This document shows positions 12,465-26,700 of a stretch of DNA of 64,000 nucleotides, piece by piece (position 1 is the stretch's first letter; every line of letters begins with the position of its first letter). The notes beneath the pieces are model-generated. The model searched no databases. It was not told the DNA's origin and saw only the letters and a program-made list of their open reading frames with translations. The position numbers and the translations under genes were made by a program. Origin of the DNA: Boswellia sacra (Eukaryota > Streptophyta > Magnoliopsida > Sapindales > Burseraceae); assembly GCA_013180625.2 (NCBI GenBank), contig SNVD02013683.1:434001-498000 (forward strand), given 5' to 3'.

Positions 12465-13760
12465 AAGTGAAAGGAGAAAGAAAGATAAGAGTAGTGACTG
12501 AATGAGTATGGGAAATAGTAGGGTAAAGGCTAAAGATGGAAATGAGATACTGAAGATTTTGCGGAAAGATTGCGACAGAATTTTGAAATTCAGGAGCATG
12601 AAGAGTCAGAGAGAAGGGAAGAGGAGGACCAAGGAAACAACCGTTGAATATGTATTATGAGGAATATGCTCTTAGTGGCTTTAAACTACATACAAAAGCT
12701 GGGCTCACAGAGAGAGACGCCGGCAATCAACGAAGTTGACAACAAATGAGCAAATATTATTGTAAGAAGCAAATGTCTCTCTCTCTTGCAGTCTTGCTTG
12801 CCAGCCTCCTTTTATTATAAGTGCTTTTGCACTTGTGTCCTTGCACTACTTGCTTATTCTGTCTTCACCCTCTGCAATTGCAATCTCTCTCTACCTTGTT
12901 TTACTTGTTTTTGTTTTTGTGTAATACTTGTTAGCTTTCTTTTTCCTAGAGATATCCATCACAATAATGTCCTCAAGTGATTTTACTTTTATACATTTCA
13001 TTTTATTCTCTTCATAGTAATTGATGTGATCACTATTTAACTTTTTATTAATTTCATATTATCTTATATTTTGTATAATCAGAGAAAAACCATATTAGGT
13101 TCCGCACAAAAATTTAATTACAATAATAGATTTTGTTTACTGTCTTCTTTCTATTTTGTCATCTCTAGTTACTTTTTATTGAACAATAGCCTTCAAATAC
13201 AATATTCTGGCTGTGAGAATTTAATTTACGTATTAATTTCCATTCAAGTCCAAATCAAAATTTTAATACAACAAATATAACATATCATTGTATTTAAGTG
13301 ATACAACTGTAAAATGGCTTATTAATAAATAATAATATACATTAATTTCAAAATATGATATTAATTGAAATAATTATCCTGAAATCCATGCCTCAACTCA
13401 ATGCATATATGCAAAATAGCTTAAGATTTATATAAATTGAAATTAAAACTTAAACCATATAGTAATTAATAATTACATGCAGATTTTGCTTTTCTTCTTT
13501 GAGTGCTTATTGAAGTTTAAAATTTAAGGTTGATATCAGGCCTTCAAGCTTGAACGAAGTTTCGTTAGATATCAGAGAAAAATCGATTATTTTTTCATTG
13601 GTCTCAAATCCATTATTTATTTTTAGGAAAAAAAAGTCAACTCCATTATTTATTTATTTTAATTGGTAAAGTTCCACGTTCGCTCTGTATCAAAGAATAG
13701 TTTTGAAATATTATTAATATTAATTTCTATCTCGCGCTATTTTTATTGTTGTCTCTGGAT

Positions 13761-13797
13761 ATTATTATTATTATTATTGTTATTATTATTATTACTA
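13761..13797. repeat. (ATT)n microsatellite
   Basis: About eleven ATT units with a single GTT interruption. Confidence 0.85.
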
Positions 13798-14811
13798 CCG
13801 TTTTCATATATTTCCTTTGAAAGAAAAGTTTATACATAGTTCAGTAATCTGCTCTTTAACTTTGTTGAAGGGTCGTACTGAGAGTGACGACTTGATGTTT
13901 AAGGTGCAATAATTTATTAATTAATTATAGACTAATATATAAACAAAGTACCAAATTTTACACCAAAGTTTCCTTTTAAAAAGTTTTAATTTTCCATTTA
14001 CAACTTTTTAGTACAAAAGAGAATAAAAATGATATTTTTATTATTTTAGAATTTTGTCACATCCATCAAAGAGCACTATTAATTGATTATGACTTCAAAA
14101 TTGTATTTTAGAATATTAAACTTAATACTAGCTTCGCCTTGGCCACAGGGCACGACATAGTCTTGTTGATTGGGGTGAAACAAAAAAAAATCATGGAAGT
14201 ATAATTGTGTTTAATACATACTATTTTTATTTTTTTGACATTTGTATTTCTTAAATAAAAAACTAAAATAGAAAGTCATAGGTAAAAATATGTTAAAATA
14301 TAAAAATTTTGTCCATCAAAACAAGCGCTAATACGAGGTGGAGTTGGTCGCCAAAAAAAAAAAGGCAAGAAAGTCAATAAAGAATTTGATTGAAAATCTA
14401 AACCAATTAATAAATAAATGTAAATTCTAATTAATAAGCCCCAAAAAAATAAATAGAATAAAATCAGTGGACATCATTATTTCTACCCACTAAAAAAGAG
14501 TTATATAAATGACACGAATGAAAATGGCAAATAAATAAAAATAAAGAAATTGATAAATGCAAACGTGGAAAAATATCTTCTTGAAAAACTAAAAAGTAAC
14601 AGACAAGTGATAGCGACAGACAATCTCGTGACCACTCGTGTGAAACACTTGTCAAATCAAACTATTTTGACCTAATCTCCTTTGTATAATTAATTAACAT
14701 CTTCTCTATTTGGTCTTCTCAATCTCGAGTAATTTCATTTACCCCCCAATTTTCGACAAAATATATAAATCTCCATTTTAACATTTTTCAAATATCGTTA
14801 ACCAATCTGTC

Positions 14812-16725
14812 AAGAGTCTGTTTGTTTCAATTTATTTAAATAGATCTTTAAAGTAAAACTTATAAAAATAAAACTTTTATAAAAAAGCATTTAAAAGATA
14901 AATATTTTAAAATATAGTAAAAGTATATATGATATTTGTTTGAGTCTCGATTTTACAAAAGAAATAAAAAGACGGTTGTATCCTCAACAGGAAATAAAAA
15001 AGTATAAAAATGACCTTCCTTGAGGAAAAGTCTAAAATGCCTTTGATGTTGCAAGGCATTTGCTTGGATTCGGGAAGCTGATCCACATCATATCGAAATT
15101 GTCAACCAATCTATAAGTGCCTTATTATAGATATTTGATGGTGAGTTTTACACGAGGAAAAGGCTAAGGATTCCTCGAAGAAAAAGTAGCAATGGGAGTA
15201 AATAGAAGAAATGAGTGATGGTATGATTATAGAGGATTGATACTGGCTTATGTATAACGTATGAGTGTAAAAGACTTGACTTGGACTAACTCAAACCTTC
15301 CTTATACAAAACCAATGTGAGCAAGAATAGATTTATGAGAGAATAGTATTCATATACCCATTGACTATGGAATATCAGAAAGAGTGATCATGTGATGTGT
15401 TGTAGTCTAATGTTATGATTGAAAGGCTTATGCGTAATGAGATGTATGATGGACATGTTTAAGGTGTCGAGAAGAAAAGGTGTCAAATTGTTGCTTATAA
15501 CTTGGATCGGATTTTGGAGTTTTAATATATGATGCTTGACTGCATTGGGGCTGAATGGAGACTATAATGTGTTTGGTCCGTGTTTCAAGCAATGGAAAAT
15601 GCTAATATGAACTAAGGAAAAATAAGATCAATTTTCTATTTAGGCTGCTTCCTAAAATTGAAAATGCATGAGTGTCTTAGGCTAATGACTTATTTTTGTT
15701 TGCTGAATCATTTAATGGCTGTGAATGCCTTAAACGTAATGCCTAGACCTCCTTTCATAGTTGATGAAAATATCAAGGCTTGATAAAGATAAAAATATAA
15801 TATATAGTAATTATCTAGATAATATGTAAGAGTTAAATATAAGGGATAATGTTTAAGAATTATCTATGATAAAATACGGGATGATGCATGAGATAAATAA
15901 CTAAGGGCTATTTATCAAGAATAAAGAATTAGGATAATGCAGGGTAGAACTCTAAACCTAATCAATCCCTTTTTATTATCTTACCCTTACCCTTAGCCTA
16001 AATAACTAAGCCTTAGTTATTAATGGACAAAATACCCCCAATTGGGTTTGGGTTCAACAAATTGGGTTAAATATGCCTTATATCTCTTATTTATGCCAAC
16101 GAAATCACAACCAACCAAAGAGCGTTATGGTGACTTATGTCCACTTGGCCTTAGACTAAATACATCTTAGGGCACAAATTAAATACAGATTCATAAGGGT
16201 TCCCTAGTATTTGGCCCTTGGCTTCAAGATACCATGACCATAGCCCAATAGAGTCAGACAGAGTGTACAAACATTATGTACAAACAGCAGGTACAGAGAC
16301 TTTGTGCGCCTACAAATAGATGCTAGCTAGGTTTTATATATTTTGGGCTGTCAGATTATGAGTTTAGAGGCTTTTTATTAATTGCTTTAGATTGATTATA
16401 CTGTAATGCCATGGGTTTTTGCAAGAGATTTCATATTCATATATGTTCTAGACCTTTATCATTAACCCATTACGCTTGGACAAAGTCGAGCATCAACAAT
16501 ATTCTATAACTTTAAAAAAGCTCATTTTTGAGCTTTTTTTCAAAAGTCTTAAATTATAGCTTCTCCTAGAGAAATATAATTTCTATAAAATATAAAATAG
16601 TTTTTTTAGTTACTTATAAGTTCTTCTTACGTGGCAATCAAATAACCTAAAAAAATTTTAAAAAAGCTTTTAATATAAAAAAACTCTTTTAACTAATAGA
16701 AAAGCAAAAACAAATGTGTTTTTAA
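14812..16725. mobile_element. Probable MITE-like element split by a ~1.5 kb insertion
   Basis: The left edge reads TGTTTGTTTCAATTTATTTA. The reverse complement of the right edge reads ACATTTGTTTTTGCTTTTCT, and both ends continue into very AT-rich sequence. The middle (about 14990-16500) has higher GC content and looks like a different inserted repeat, ending near GAGCATCAACA. A related element lies at 41089-41509. Ends and class are uncertain, and no transposase remains are visible. Confidence 0.3.
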
Positions 16726-19700
16726 TTTATCATGCAAAGACAAAAGGCAAATAAAAAAATCTTTTAATATTGTTCAATAGACAAATGATGATAAATTTCT
16801 CTTTGCATAATAGTTTTAATGGATTGGCCAAACGGCTGTTGAAAATTAGGGGTTTTTAGTTATTTTGCCGAAGGTTAGAGGATCAAAACATTTCCTCCAA
16901 ATTATGGGTTTGTCCCCTACGTCACCCTCTCAATCTTATCATAACTTTCAAAATCAACACGTTTCTGCACCACCCATGAAACTTCGACACTGTCAATCAA
17001 CCCTTCTCGTTTCGATCAACTTTTTTTTTTTTTAAATATTCCTATACTTCATGAATCAAATTAATGAAATTATCCAAATCGATACAGTATCATAAACAAA
17101 AAAGAGACTTGCGCCTCGTTTTCCACTGTCCTCCCCTCTCTTTTGTTTGAATTATCTTATTTCAAAAATATATAAAACGAAATTAATTGATCTAGGGTAG
17201 GTTACTTATGCCAATGCAGGACTAGTTGCTTTACCTTTTAAATAATATAATCTACTAAATCCCATTAAATGAGGGATAAAATATAAACTAGGATTAAATT
17301 ATGCAATCTAGGCATAAGCAAATAGATCATACACTAATGATCACGCAATCAATTTAAACCTAATTTATAGTGTATATGTAGCTAGACAACAATAATCTTA
17401 CCACCAACCTCACTTAACCTAACATTTACATTGTGTTGACAATGTAATAAATGGATTAATTTTATTTTGTGTAAGCTTATGTTTTGTCTTAATTGACAAA
17501 TAGATATAAAATAGTTAAAATTATTTTATTAATCAATAATTTTAAAACTTCTTTGTTAGTCAATAGTTTGAACAAATCTTTATTAAGGACTTTTTTTAAT
17601 AAAATTTATAGATGTTAAGAGAAAAATTATAAGTTTTTTATAATTTATATTTTACATTAAAGTAATATACAGAGATATCGATTACCGAATGGCATTACCC
17701 TCGTGTAAAAGAACTCATATTATTGTAAGATTATTGTTTAATATCGAAAATGTACTGTTAATTTCTTATAGTAAATGTGATAATGTGACCCGTCTTTATA
17801 TTTTATAGGTCGGTTCATTTTATAAAAAAAAAAAAAAATTCCCAAAGTTTTGCATAATCATAAGAAAGCTTGGATAGGTTCATGACCTAATAATGAAAGC
17901 TATAGCCTCTAGCATGCATCAACAGAAAGAATAATACATAAAATAATTTTCTCGAGAAACTTGAATGGCTTGTAGTGCCTCCAAACTTGTTAAATTCTTC
18001 CACATACATGACTTGTATTTGAATATTATTTTCTGTTAGGCTAATGATAAAGACGGAATAGAAAATATATTAAGAAAAGAAGAATCGGCCTTCATGGTTG
18101 TGCATGATGATCCCCACACACAACCGACCACAGTCCACAATCATGCTTTCATGCTACCATTTTCTTTTTTGGGGGATGTGCCTTTAGGTTGATAAGGAGA
18201 GACACTTTCTTTTTTGTGTGTGTACTAACAATTTTAATTTACTTCTTAAATTGCTGATCTTAATAAGTTTTTAACAGAAGTGTTTTAATTTTTTTTAACA
18301 AAAAAGCAACATTAAGAAGATTCTATAATGCAAAAATGTAAAGACTATATTCATATTATTTTTGTTAAATTTATATGTTTAGAATCACATGAAATGATTA
18401 ATTATAAAATCAGTAATGCCAAACTTATAACTCAAATACTATCCAAAATTTACAACCTAATGTGCCAGTTTACATGATAAAATTTCATCGGAAGAGAAAA
18501 AAAGGAAACGGGATTTTATCACTTAAAGTGTCACAGTTGGTTATAGACATTGAGTTGTATTTGAGTTGTAAGTATAATATTATTGTTGTGAAATAAATAA
18601 TTTTAGATGTATAACCAACTTATACAATCAAATGTATATAACCTGATTTAACACAACCTTATGAGATAAACCATTTATATTTTATTTATTAAAAATTCGT
18701 TAATTTTTCTTTTTATTTTTATCCATCTAATTAATTTGTATCCACATCATGCTGTATAAATTTGATTGTTTCAATTGGTTGAATACCTAGAACAATACCT
18801 GGAACTACTTTTGTGAAATTAGAGAATTATTATATGATTTGATCATATAAAAGAGAAAAGACCAATATCAAAATGTAATAATGTGAGAAATTAATAAATA
18901 ATTTATATTTGCAAAAGAAGGCCATAGCCACACATGATTAGAGCTATTTTCAAGCTTTCATCAAGTGCAACTTTTAACTTTTTTTAATATCTTTTGATGT
19001 GTGGTTGGTTTTAGTCTAGCTATATGCTTCTATAGTGAACAAAACAATGTTCACATTTGAAAAAGGGTAGTTGGCCTCGGTCAGCATCATAGAGTCATCA
19101 TCATCTTAGGTCATATAAGCTATATTTGAACTTTAATGTGCAATTTCAAGTTGACCAATCAATCCACCATTCACCATTAATGGGTCAAAGAAACCTTGGC
19201 TTCTAATTTTTCCTTCACTTTCAAGGGAAGTGATAATACAAAGTTGGATGTTATCAAGAAAAAACTTTAAAATAAATTAGAGGACTACACCAATTATTAG
19301 CTCAAAGCAGGGGCCAGGAAGCATTAAGTGGCCCATGGCTGCAAAGAAGTCAAGCTTAGCTTAGGAGATGAAAAAAAGAATAAAAAATTAGTTGACTTTA
19401 AGCCATGATCCATTAAATGAATGTTGGGGTTGGTATATATTACAAAATATTGAGGCCCTTGAGTCAAACACTATCGCCCCATGAGATAACCATAGTGAGC
19501 CTACAGCTCTAAATAGATTCCATTTATGCAGCTCAATACATTGTTACCTAATTGCATTAACTTTGTTGCATTGGATTTTAATTTATGTTTCTGTATGGCT
19601 TGCATCAATGGTACTATTGTGCAAATCCCTATTGTTATCACATCTTCTTCCTTATTCAGCAGCTACCTTCAAAACTAGCAAGGAATAACCATAGTCTATC

Positions 19701-20601
19701 GGTCTCCTTGAACAAAAAGATGTAACTGTAAAGAAGTCCACTTTTTTTTTCTCTTGTCAATAAAAAAAAAAGTAAAGAATTGATGTATGTAAAGATAAAG
19801 ATATATGGAAGTGAACCAAGAACAAAAACCAAAAGACGAAGAACAGATTGCAATGTTTTTAAATTTAGTGGAGCTGCCCAATTATGGGGGAAGAAAAAGA
19901 ATGGAACTTCTGATCCCTAAGAACACGAAAGCCCATAATTTTGCCCAGACACTAAGAAGGAAACTGACTCCTATTTTCACTAATAAATTGGTGTTTAATT
20001 CGATTGTTTTGGCCCATTGCTAGCCTAAATGACGGTTTGGTTGCCATATTTATTACCCACCGGTCTCGTTGATTCCGTGATTGATTTGACAAACTAAACC
20101 TCCTGACCTTACAGTGTTTTTTTTCCTCCTTGTGTAAATCATTGAAGAGCAAGATGCAAACCATTCATTTGGTAACAGAAAGGTAGAAGTGAATTGCGAG
20201 AAAGAATGAGAGATGAGAGAGATTGGAGTTTGGAAGGGCAGGTGAAGAGGTGGAGGGCGGTATCTGGCATCACCAGTCGAGAAGTTCCTCAACAAGAAAT
20301 AAGGACTTCTCCAAATCACATGTAAAATAGAGACAATTTTAGAAACTGAACTGCATAGCACAAGTATCATCACCAAAGTAGTAATTAACTAGATGAAATA
20401 ATCAAAATCTATTATTTTTTTTGCTTTAATGTACTATCAGAAATAGGAGAAATGTTATACAAGAGGAAACAAAAACTTTCGTGTGCCTCAATTTGCTTTG
20501 CCAAAAAACTACATGCTCGCTAACTAATGTTAAAGCTGATATATAAATGGCCACGGAGCCCAGATCTATCGTTCTGTGAAACCACCACATCACATCAATT
20601 T

Positions 20602-22491
20602 TTATGCATCGTTAGCTGACATTTCTTCACTAACGAACATGCCCACTGATCTGAACCACCGCATCAGATTTCGGTTGTCCTTCACATAAAGCCACGCTTG
20701 AAGAAATGGAAATAGACTCTCATTCACACCTCGCTCTTCTATGTAACTGTGGAGTGAATCTCTCATCCTCTCATCCAGATCTCTGTCAATTGGCAAATAT
20801 TTTATTGCAGATAAAATTTTAACATTTAATGCTTAATATAAGCTAGTACATGGTTTTACAGCAGCATTATTGATATAAAAGCTACAAGTTTTAGCATCAG
20901 CAATAATAAGAAATTAGACAAGAAATTATCAAACAAACATGTAACCTGTTCCATTTTTTATATTTAATATATATATATATATATTTCATTACAATTCAGT
21001 GAGTAAAAATACATTAATAATCATATTCTGATTCCAGAATTGGTCGTGTAGAATATTATATGTCATTCTGTCTAGCCTACTTTATTACCTATGAGTACAG
21101 GAAATTTGCCACTATATCAAGTGGCTAAAGTCATGGAGACCAACTTTTTTTTCTTGTGGTATGTTACACTTGTTCCAAATCATGACTCGTTTCCAGTTTA
21201 AAACCTGATCCATGTAACAACAAATTTGTCTTGTTTAACATTAACCTTAATAGTTACACTAAACAGATCCTAAAATAGTGCGCTAGTCTGAATACATCGA
21301 TTCAAAATTGACATCCTATAAGTCTGCTTTTAGGTTGCTCACAGCAGAATGCTTTTACAATTCATACGATACATGCCTAAAGATATCAAATGATCAACAA
21401 AAAGGAAGATAAACAACAATCTAATTATATTAAAGATAAAAACAAAAGCCAAATAAAAGAAATAACCAAACTTACTGGAAAACGGGGCCATTATATTTAG
21501 AGGGAACAATAAGAAACCCCTCATTCTCAAGCTTTGGCCGCATAGAAACAGAGTGAATCCCTAAAGCATCTGGATACAAACCACAAAGGAAATGCAAAGA
21601 ATCCTTCTGGCCAGGCTTTGAAATATCCACATGAACAAACAACTGGTTGATTCCATCGTCATCATCATCCCCGCCTCCAACAACATGAGCCAGCCGCATT
21701 ACATATATACTAATCTCTTCATTCCCATACATTCTCTTAAGAACCGGCCCATTGCCTTCAAGGGCGCCTGTTACTATCTTAAAAGGTGATGGAGGACTCA
21801 CTTTCTGTAAAAACACCAATAGCATATAGCAGCAATAATTAGAAACCAAAGCCAAGGGATGCAACAGTGAGAAATTAACAACCAGGTACTATTACCAGGA
21901 TCAACGAGATTGAGGAATTCATAACAATCAAATAAGTAATACACAACAGTTTATACTTGTAACATCAAATAGCTAACAAGTTATTAGTAAGAGTATTAAT
22001 TGGTAAATATTTATTATCATCTCCACGTTGCAACTGGGAAGTAACAGTACCCAAAACCATGAAGCTCAGTCAAAACAAAGTCTAAATTCAGGGCACTTGC
22101 TACCATTGTAAAATTACGAAAAGGCATATCATCTGTCATCATACTAGTCATATTGATAGTCAATATAACTTCAATTACAGCACAGCAAATAATAAAGCAA
22201 GACGCCAAGTCTCGCGTTTCCCGAGAAGTGAAGCCTGCAACTTAAATAAAAGTTGTAAATTTACGGCCTCAAATGGAGAGAGTTGGTATGATAAATCAAG
22301 GGTATGTAAAAGTAGAGGAGGAGGAGAGAAGTTACAGGAGGAGGAGTCATTTTGGAGACTTCTTGGTAGTGATCTTTGAGGGAGCGGAGCAAGATGGAAT
22401 CGACGGCGGAGGAGACGGAGGTTGAGGGGCGGCTGGTTATCAAACGCCATGGTTTGTGCTGTGCGCACCCTGCTATTGTTTTCCTCAACAT
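20602..22491 (-). CDS. Mitochondrial glycoprotein family (MAM33/p32-like) protein
   Basis: Three exons give 221 aa: 22336-22491, 21476-21804 and 20602-20782, joined in phase with GT-AG introns. The first 50 or so residues are rich in Arg, Ser and Ala with few acids (MLRKTIAGCAQHKPWRL...), as expected for a mitochondrial presequence. The rest fits the MAM33/C1QBP fold: an N-terminal helix after SILLRSLKDHY, strands around VLKRMYGNEEISIYVMRL, an acidic loop GGGDDDDDG (95-103), and the family-typical end with SLFPFLQAWLYVKDNRNLM and RWFRSVGMFVSEE. Members form acidic doughnut trimers in the mitochondrial matrix and assist OXPHOS or ribosome assembly; the exact role of this paralogue is not known. 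The length is near the lower end for plant members. Confidence 0.88.
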
Positions 22492-23778
22492 GCTTTGCTT
22501 GGTAGACCAGAGTAGAGCCTAGAGGCTTCTCTCTCTCGCTCTCAGCGCTTTTGTTGCGACGCGGGTGTGGGCTAAAAGGGTTTCTTTTACATAAAATGAA
22601 GCAACCACTAACCAAATATTGAAGTCGATTTGACCGATTTACCCCTGTATAAAGTCAAAAATAAAAACCTCAATAAAAGTTCAGTATTTCACTGGAGACT
22701 GGAGTGTATGATCCGCACAGAGAGGGTCAGGTCACACTGTTGGACATCTGGGCTTAGATGCTCGGTACTCTCTCAGTTGGGGAATCAAACCTTGTTTACC
22801 ATATTGGGGTATTTGATTGTAGCTTTGAAATTGTAGCAGATTTAGCTAATGCTCTTCGATTCTATAATAAATTGATGTGAATAAGGAAACTATGGAGGAG
22901 CTCATTTGAAATTCCACGTAAATCATCGCTTGATACTTATTAATAGTGATTAAGATATCATCGTAATACAATCATCATAAATAAATAATATTATATTTAC
23001 AACTCATTAATAATCGATTTTTTATTTAATCTGAATTAATAAAATATTATTTAAATAAATAATTACCATATCACATAAATTACCATGCTTCATTTATTTT
23101 TATTTTTTTATCTAATTGTATAAGAAACTGGTTATAGATAAATTATAAATATAATACCACTCTAAACCAAATTTAAAAACTGATAAAAAGGCGCTAAGAG
23201 AATAACAATTCATATCTGAAAACAGTGTAACCAACCTTCACAGTTCAGTAAAAGGCTCTCAGATAATTATTTATCCAACATATAACTTAGTTATACGGAC
23301 AAAATTATTCAACCCTAAAAGATATTAAAAAGCAAAAAGTAATGAACGCCAAGTGACAGAGAAATTAAAATTCAAGTGTAGGAGAGAATAAAATTCATAT
23401 CCATTTCTTTTTATGATACATATAACAGAGTACAGAAAAGGATATAAGGTACAACTGCCCAACCTGAAATCCTATCAACTAAAATACACCACAAACGTTC
23501 TTAGATTTGCTAAGAAGACTGATACAAAATTGTCACAACTCATACCTGGCATTGCTACCGTATAATTTGCCCAGAAGTTGTAAAGGGAAGACAGAATCGG
23601 CACATTCCAATAGCCCAAAGTGGCTGACTTTCCTTCGCCAGCACCGAACAATTCCAGGTGAATATACCCAACGGCAAAATCTTGATGTTAATAACTCACC
23701 ATTAATTATTTTCCCACCAATAGCAAATAGCCATGGCCTCCTGTAAGGAAACCAAATTACCTCTCAGAATATGTGTAT
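22492..23778. other. Intergenic: MAM33-like promoter side and NUP1 3' flank
   Basis: This is the upstream region of the MAM33-like gene followed by AT-rich DNA and the probable NUP1 3' UTR (both genes on the minus strand). No repeat or further gene could be supported. Confidence 0.5.
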
Positions 23779-26700
23779 TTACTTCTTCCGTGACCTGTGT
23801 TTAAGTTTCACAATTTTTCGTTGAGACTTGTCAACACCACCAGCACCCAATGAGAAGCTGCTACCTCCAGCATTGAAGTCTAAACTACCAGAGGCCTGAA
23901 ACGGCGAAGGGTTCTGTGGTGTGGCCGTAGTCTGTTGACCTCCAAATTGAAACGGCTTAGCTCCTGATGGAGTTGTCGAACCAAAGACAAAGCTAGGAGT
24001 AGGTGAGATGGGTTGTTGACCAAAAACTGGAACTGTGGGTGTGGATGCCTGGACCGTGTCCTCGGCCATACTGTCTTCCATACCCATCTGATCATTATTG
24101 TTAGTATTTGAGGAAGTGGAACCAAATGCAAACACTGGGTTCACATTACCAAAGGCAGGTTGAGACGAGGCCGCTGCCGCCGCTGAAGTAAATGGGAAAA
24201 TGGAACATGACGAGGCATTAGCGGATGAACCAAACAAAGAAGCACTGCTAGCAGCAGCAGAAGATGTGGATGCTCCAAATTGAAACCCTGTCGAGGGAGA
24301 TGTAGAGTTAAATGTGGAAGCCAACAATGTGGAAGTTTTGGGGGCTTGCCAACCAGAACCGAAAACACTGGTGGTAGTGCCACTGCTGGAGCTAATTGTG
24401 TTGGCCTCAGATGAGGAAGTAGACAACCCAAATGTAGGAGCTGAACCAAATGGTTTAGCCACAGAAGTTGAAGAGCCAAACAAAGAAATTCCAGAGGAGA
24501 AGGCTGGATAGCCAGCCAACCCAAATGTAGATGACGAAGATGAAGCAAATTGATTAGGTATGCTCTGAGTTGAACTTGCAAACCCAGTTGCATTGACAGA
24601 TGCCTGAGCACTACTGGCAGTAAAAGGGTTTGAAACTTGAGCCTGGTTGGTAGCAGCTGAAGAAGCGGCACCAGCACTGAATCCAAAGACGCTGCTTCCA
24701 CTACTTAAGATTGCAGAAGATGTTCCACCAAAAATACCACTTCCTGTGATTGCAATAGCTGGAGATTGACCACCAAAAATGCTACTTTCAGTGTTTGCAA
24801 TAGCTGATGCTGTACCACCAAAAGTGCTGCTACCTGTGCCCATTACTGCCGGTGATGTGCCACTGGATGGGCCACTTCCTGAGCTTTCAAAAGCTGTTGT
24901 ACCTCCAAAAAGCATGCTGGTAGAGTTACCTATTCCAGAGTCCTTAGTCTCCGCTTCTGTTGATTCAACACCAGATGGTGCTGATGCTGATGAGGCTGTG
25001 GTAGATGGAACCGCGGTTGATCCAAACTTAAAAATAGGAGCAACTGAAAAAGGTGCTGTTGCTGAAGTAGCGCTTGTGGAACTGGCACTGCAGTTGCTGG
25101 AGGCAAAAGCAACAGTAGAGCTACTCAACGTGTTTTGATTGTTGCCAGTACCGGAAAATAGAGTTGGTACAGGAGAAGAGTTGGAAGATGTATTTGAAGC
25201 AATAGACCCATTGCTTAAACCAGAATTATTAGCAGGGTTGCCAAAGGAAAATATACTAGCTGTTGACGACGATGAAGATGCAGCTGAAGGAAGTGCAGTT
25301 TCAGGTGTTCTAAAATCAACACCAGTCTTTAAAAAGGTTCTATTATCAGCTTTATCTGTTTCAGGCACTTTCAGTACAGATTCCGTAGCATCAACAGGAA
25401 CAGATGAGAAGCTGCAGAAGCAGGAAGAAAAAATTAAATTAAATTTCAAAATTTTTTGCTGAAGACAGTCAATCTAAAAATTAACTAATCTTAGCTGCAA
25501 CGAATCTAACATTTAAGAAATTTCTTCTCAACTCCTTGTCACTCTTACTTGACATCCACATGGGACTTACATGGTTCCCACAATTTTCACAGGTTAATTA
25601 GTGATTCTACAAACCGAAATCAAGGACAACTTTCCAAGTTATCATTCAAGGCATTTGACGGTAATCTTTGAAACCTGGAAGTTTAAACCTTTCTGCTAAA
25701 TTGCCTCACGAGTACTTTTAGTTTCCAGTCACTCCCTTCCACCACTAATTTTCTATCTCTTCTGATCTAAATTTAACTTTAAAACATAAAAAATAAAAAA
25801 AGAGGATATGTAGGACCCTCAATAACACTTTAAGCCAAATCAAACAAAGTAAACAATAAAGAAGTCATTGAAAAATGAACTTCTAAAAGATACAACTAGA
25901 ACATGTTGTTACCTGTGTGACCTATCTGGTTTTGAATCCAAAGAAGTGCCAAACTTTGGAGCTGAAGATTCATTAACTACTGATGTTGTGGATGAAGTAG
26001 CAAAATGTAGTACTTTAACACCATTTGTTGTGCTAGTACCAAAGCTAGGAGGAAGAGCATTAGAATCCTTTGGTGAAGCAACTTTCTCTCCAAAGCTAAA
26101 TACAGGAGCAGAAGTTGATTCATTTGTTAAAGTGACTTTATTAGAAGCCAACATTGAAGGAGGGGTTACCACAGCTGGCTGTACAATCACGCTGGAGGAC
26201 GGTGCAGTTGCGAAGGTAAATATGGAGCTCTTTTCAGCAACAACAGGTCCATCATCAGTTCCCGCATCAGATATTTTGTTCGTCAATGAACTTGGGTGCT
26301 TAACTTCAGAAAGAGCTGGAGACTCCTCCACCGTAATTGCTTCAGCAGCAGTAGTCTTATTCTCCACCACAGAGGCATCAACCTTCTCTCTCCCTTCAGT
26401 CAAAGGAGTAGACGCAGCCCCATTAGAATAGTCATCATCATCCAGCTCCAGGTAATCCTACAATAAAGTAACATGAGATATTATTAAAATAGAATAAGCA
26501 AAATAATGATATAGAAAATTGTCTTTCCTTTTGTAATGGGACATTTATCCCATCTTCTCCCATCCCTGAGCCACAAAAATAAGGCTGTTTACATCCCAAA
26601 ACCCATACAAAGTGGCAAGAGTTTTAATAAAGGCGTTGAGAAGAAAAATAAATAAATAAACACACATAAAAATAAAGAGTATCAATGATATTGTTGCATT

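Larger units (their letters stand above)
12465..20601. other. Gene-poor AT-rich region
   Basis: About 8 kb lie between the NT-C2 promoter and the 3' end of the MAM33-like gene. Reading frames are short, lack family resemblance and have no plausible splicing partners. The stretch holds a (TTA)n microsatellite and a composite MITE-like region (both listed), several poly-A runs, and otherwise unassigned sequence. I see no tRNA or known microRNA here. Confidence 0.6.

Noticed and set aside
19805..20023. 72-codon plus-strand frame near the MAM33-like gene, with an overlapping minus-strand frame
   Set aside because: No family resemblance, no splice partners, and frames are open on both strands.
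24141..25138. Long frames on both strands across the FG-repeat region of NUP1
   Set aside because: They are shadows of the low-complexity Ser/Ala/Gly/Thr-rich exon in other frames; only the FG frame fits the family.
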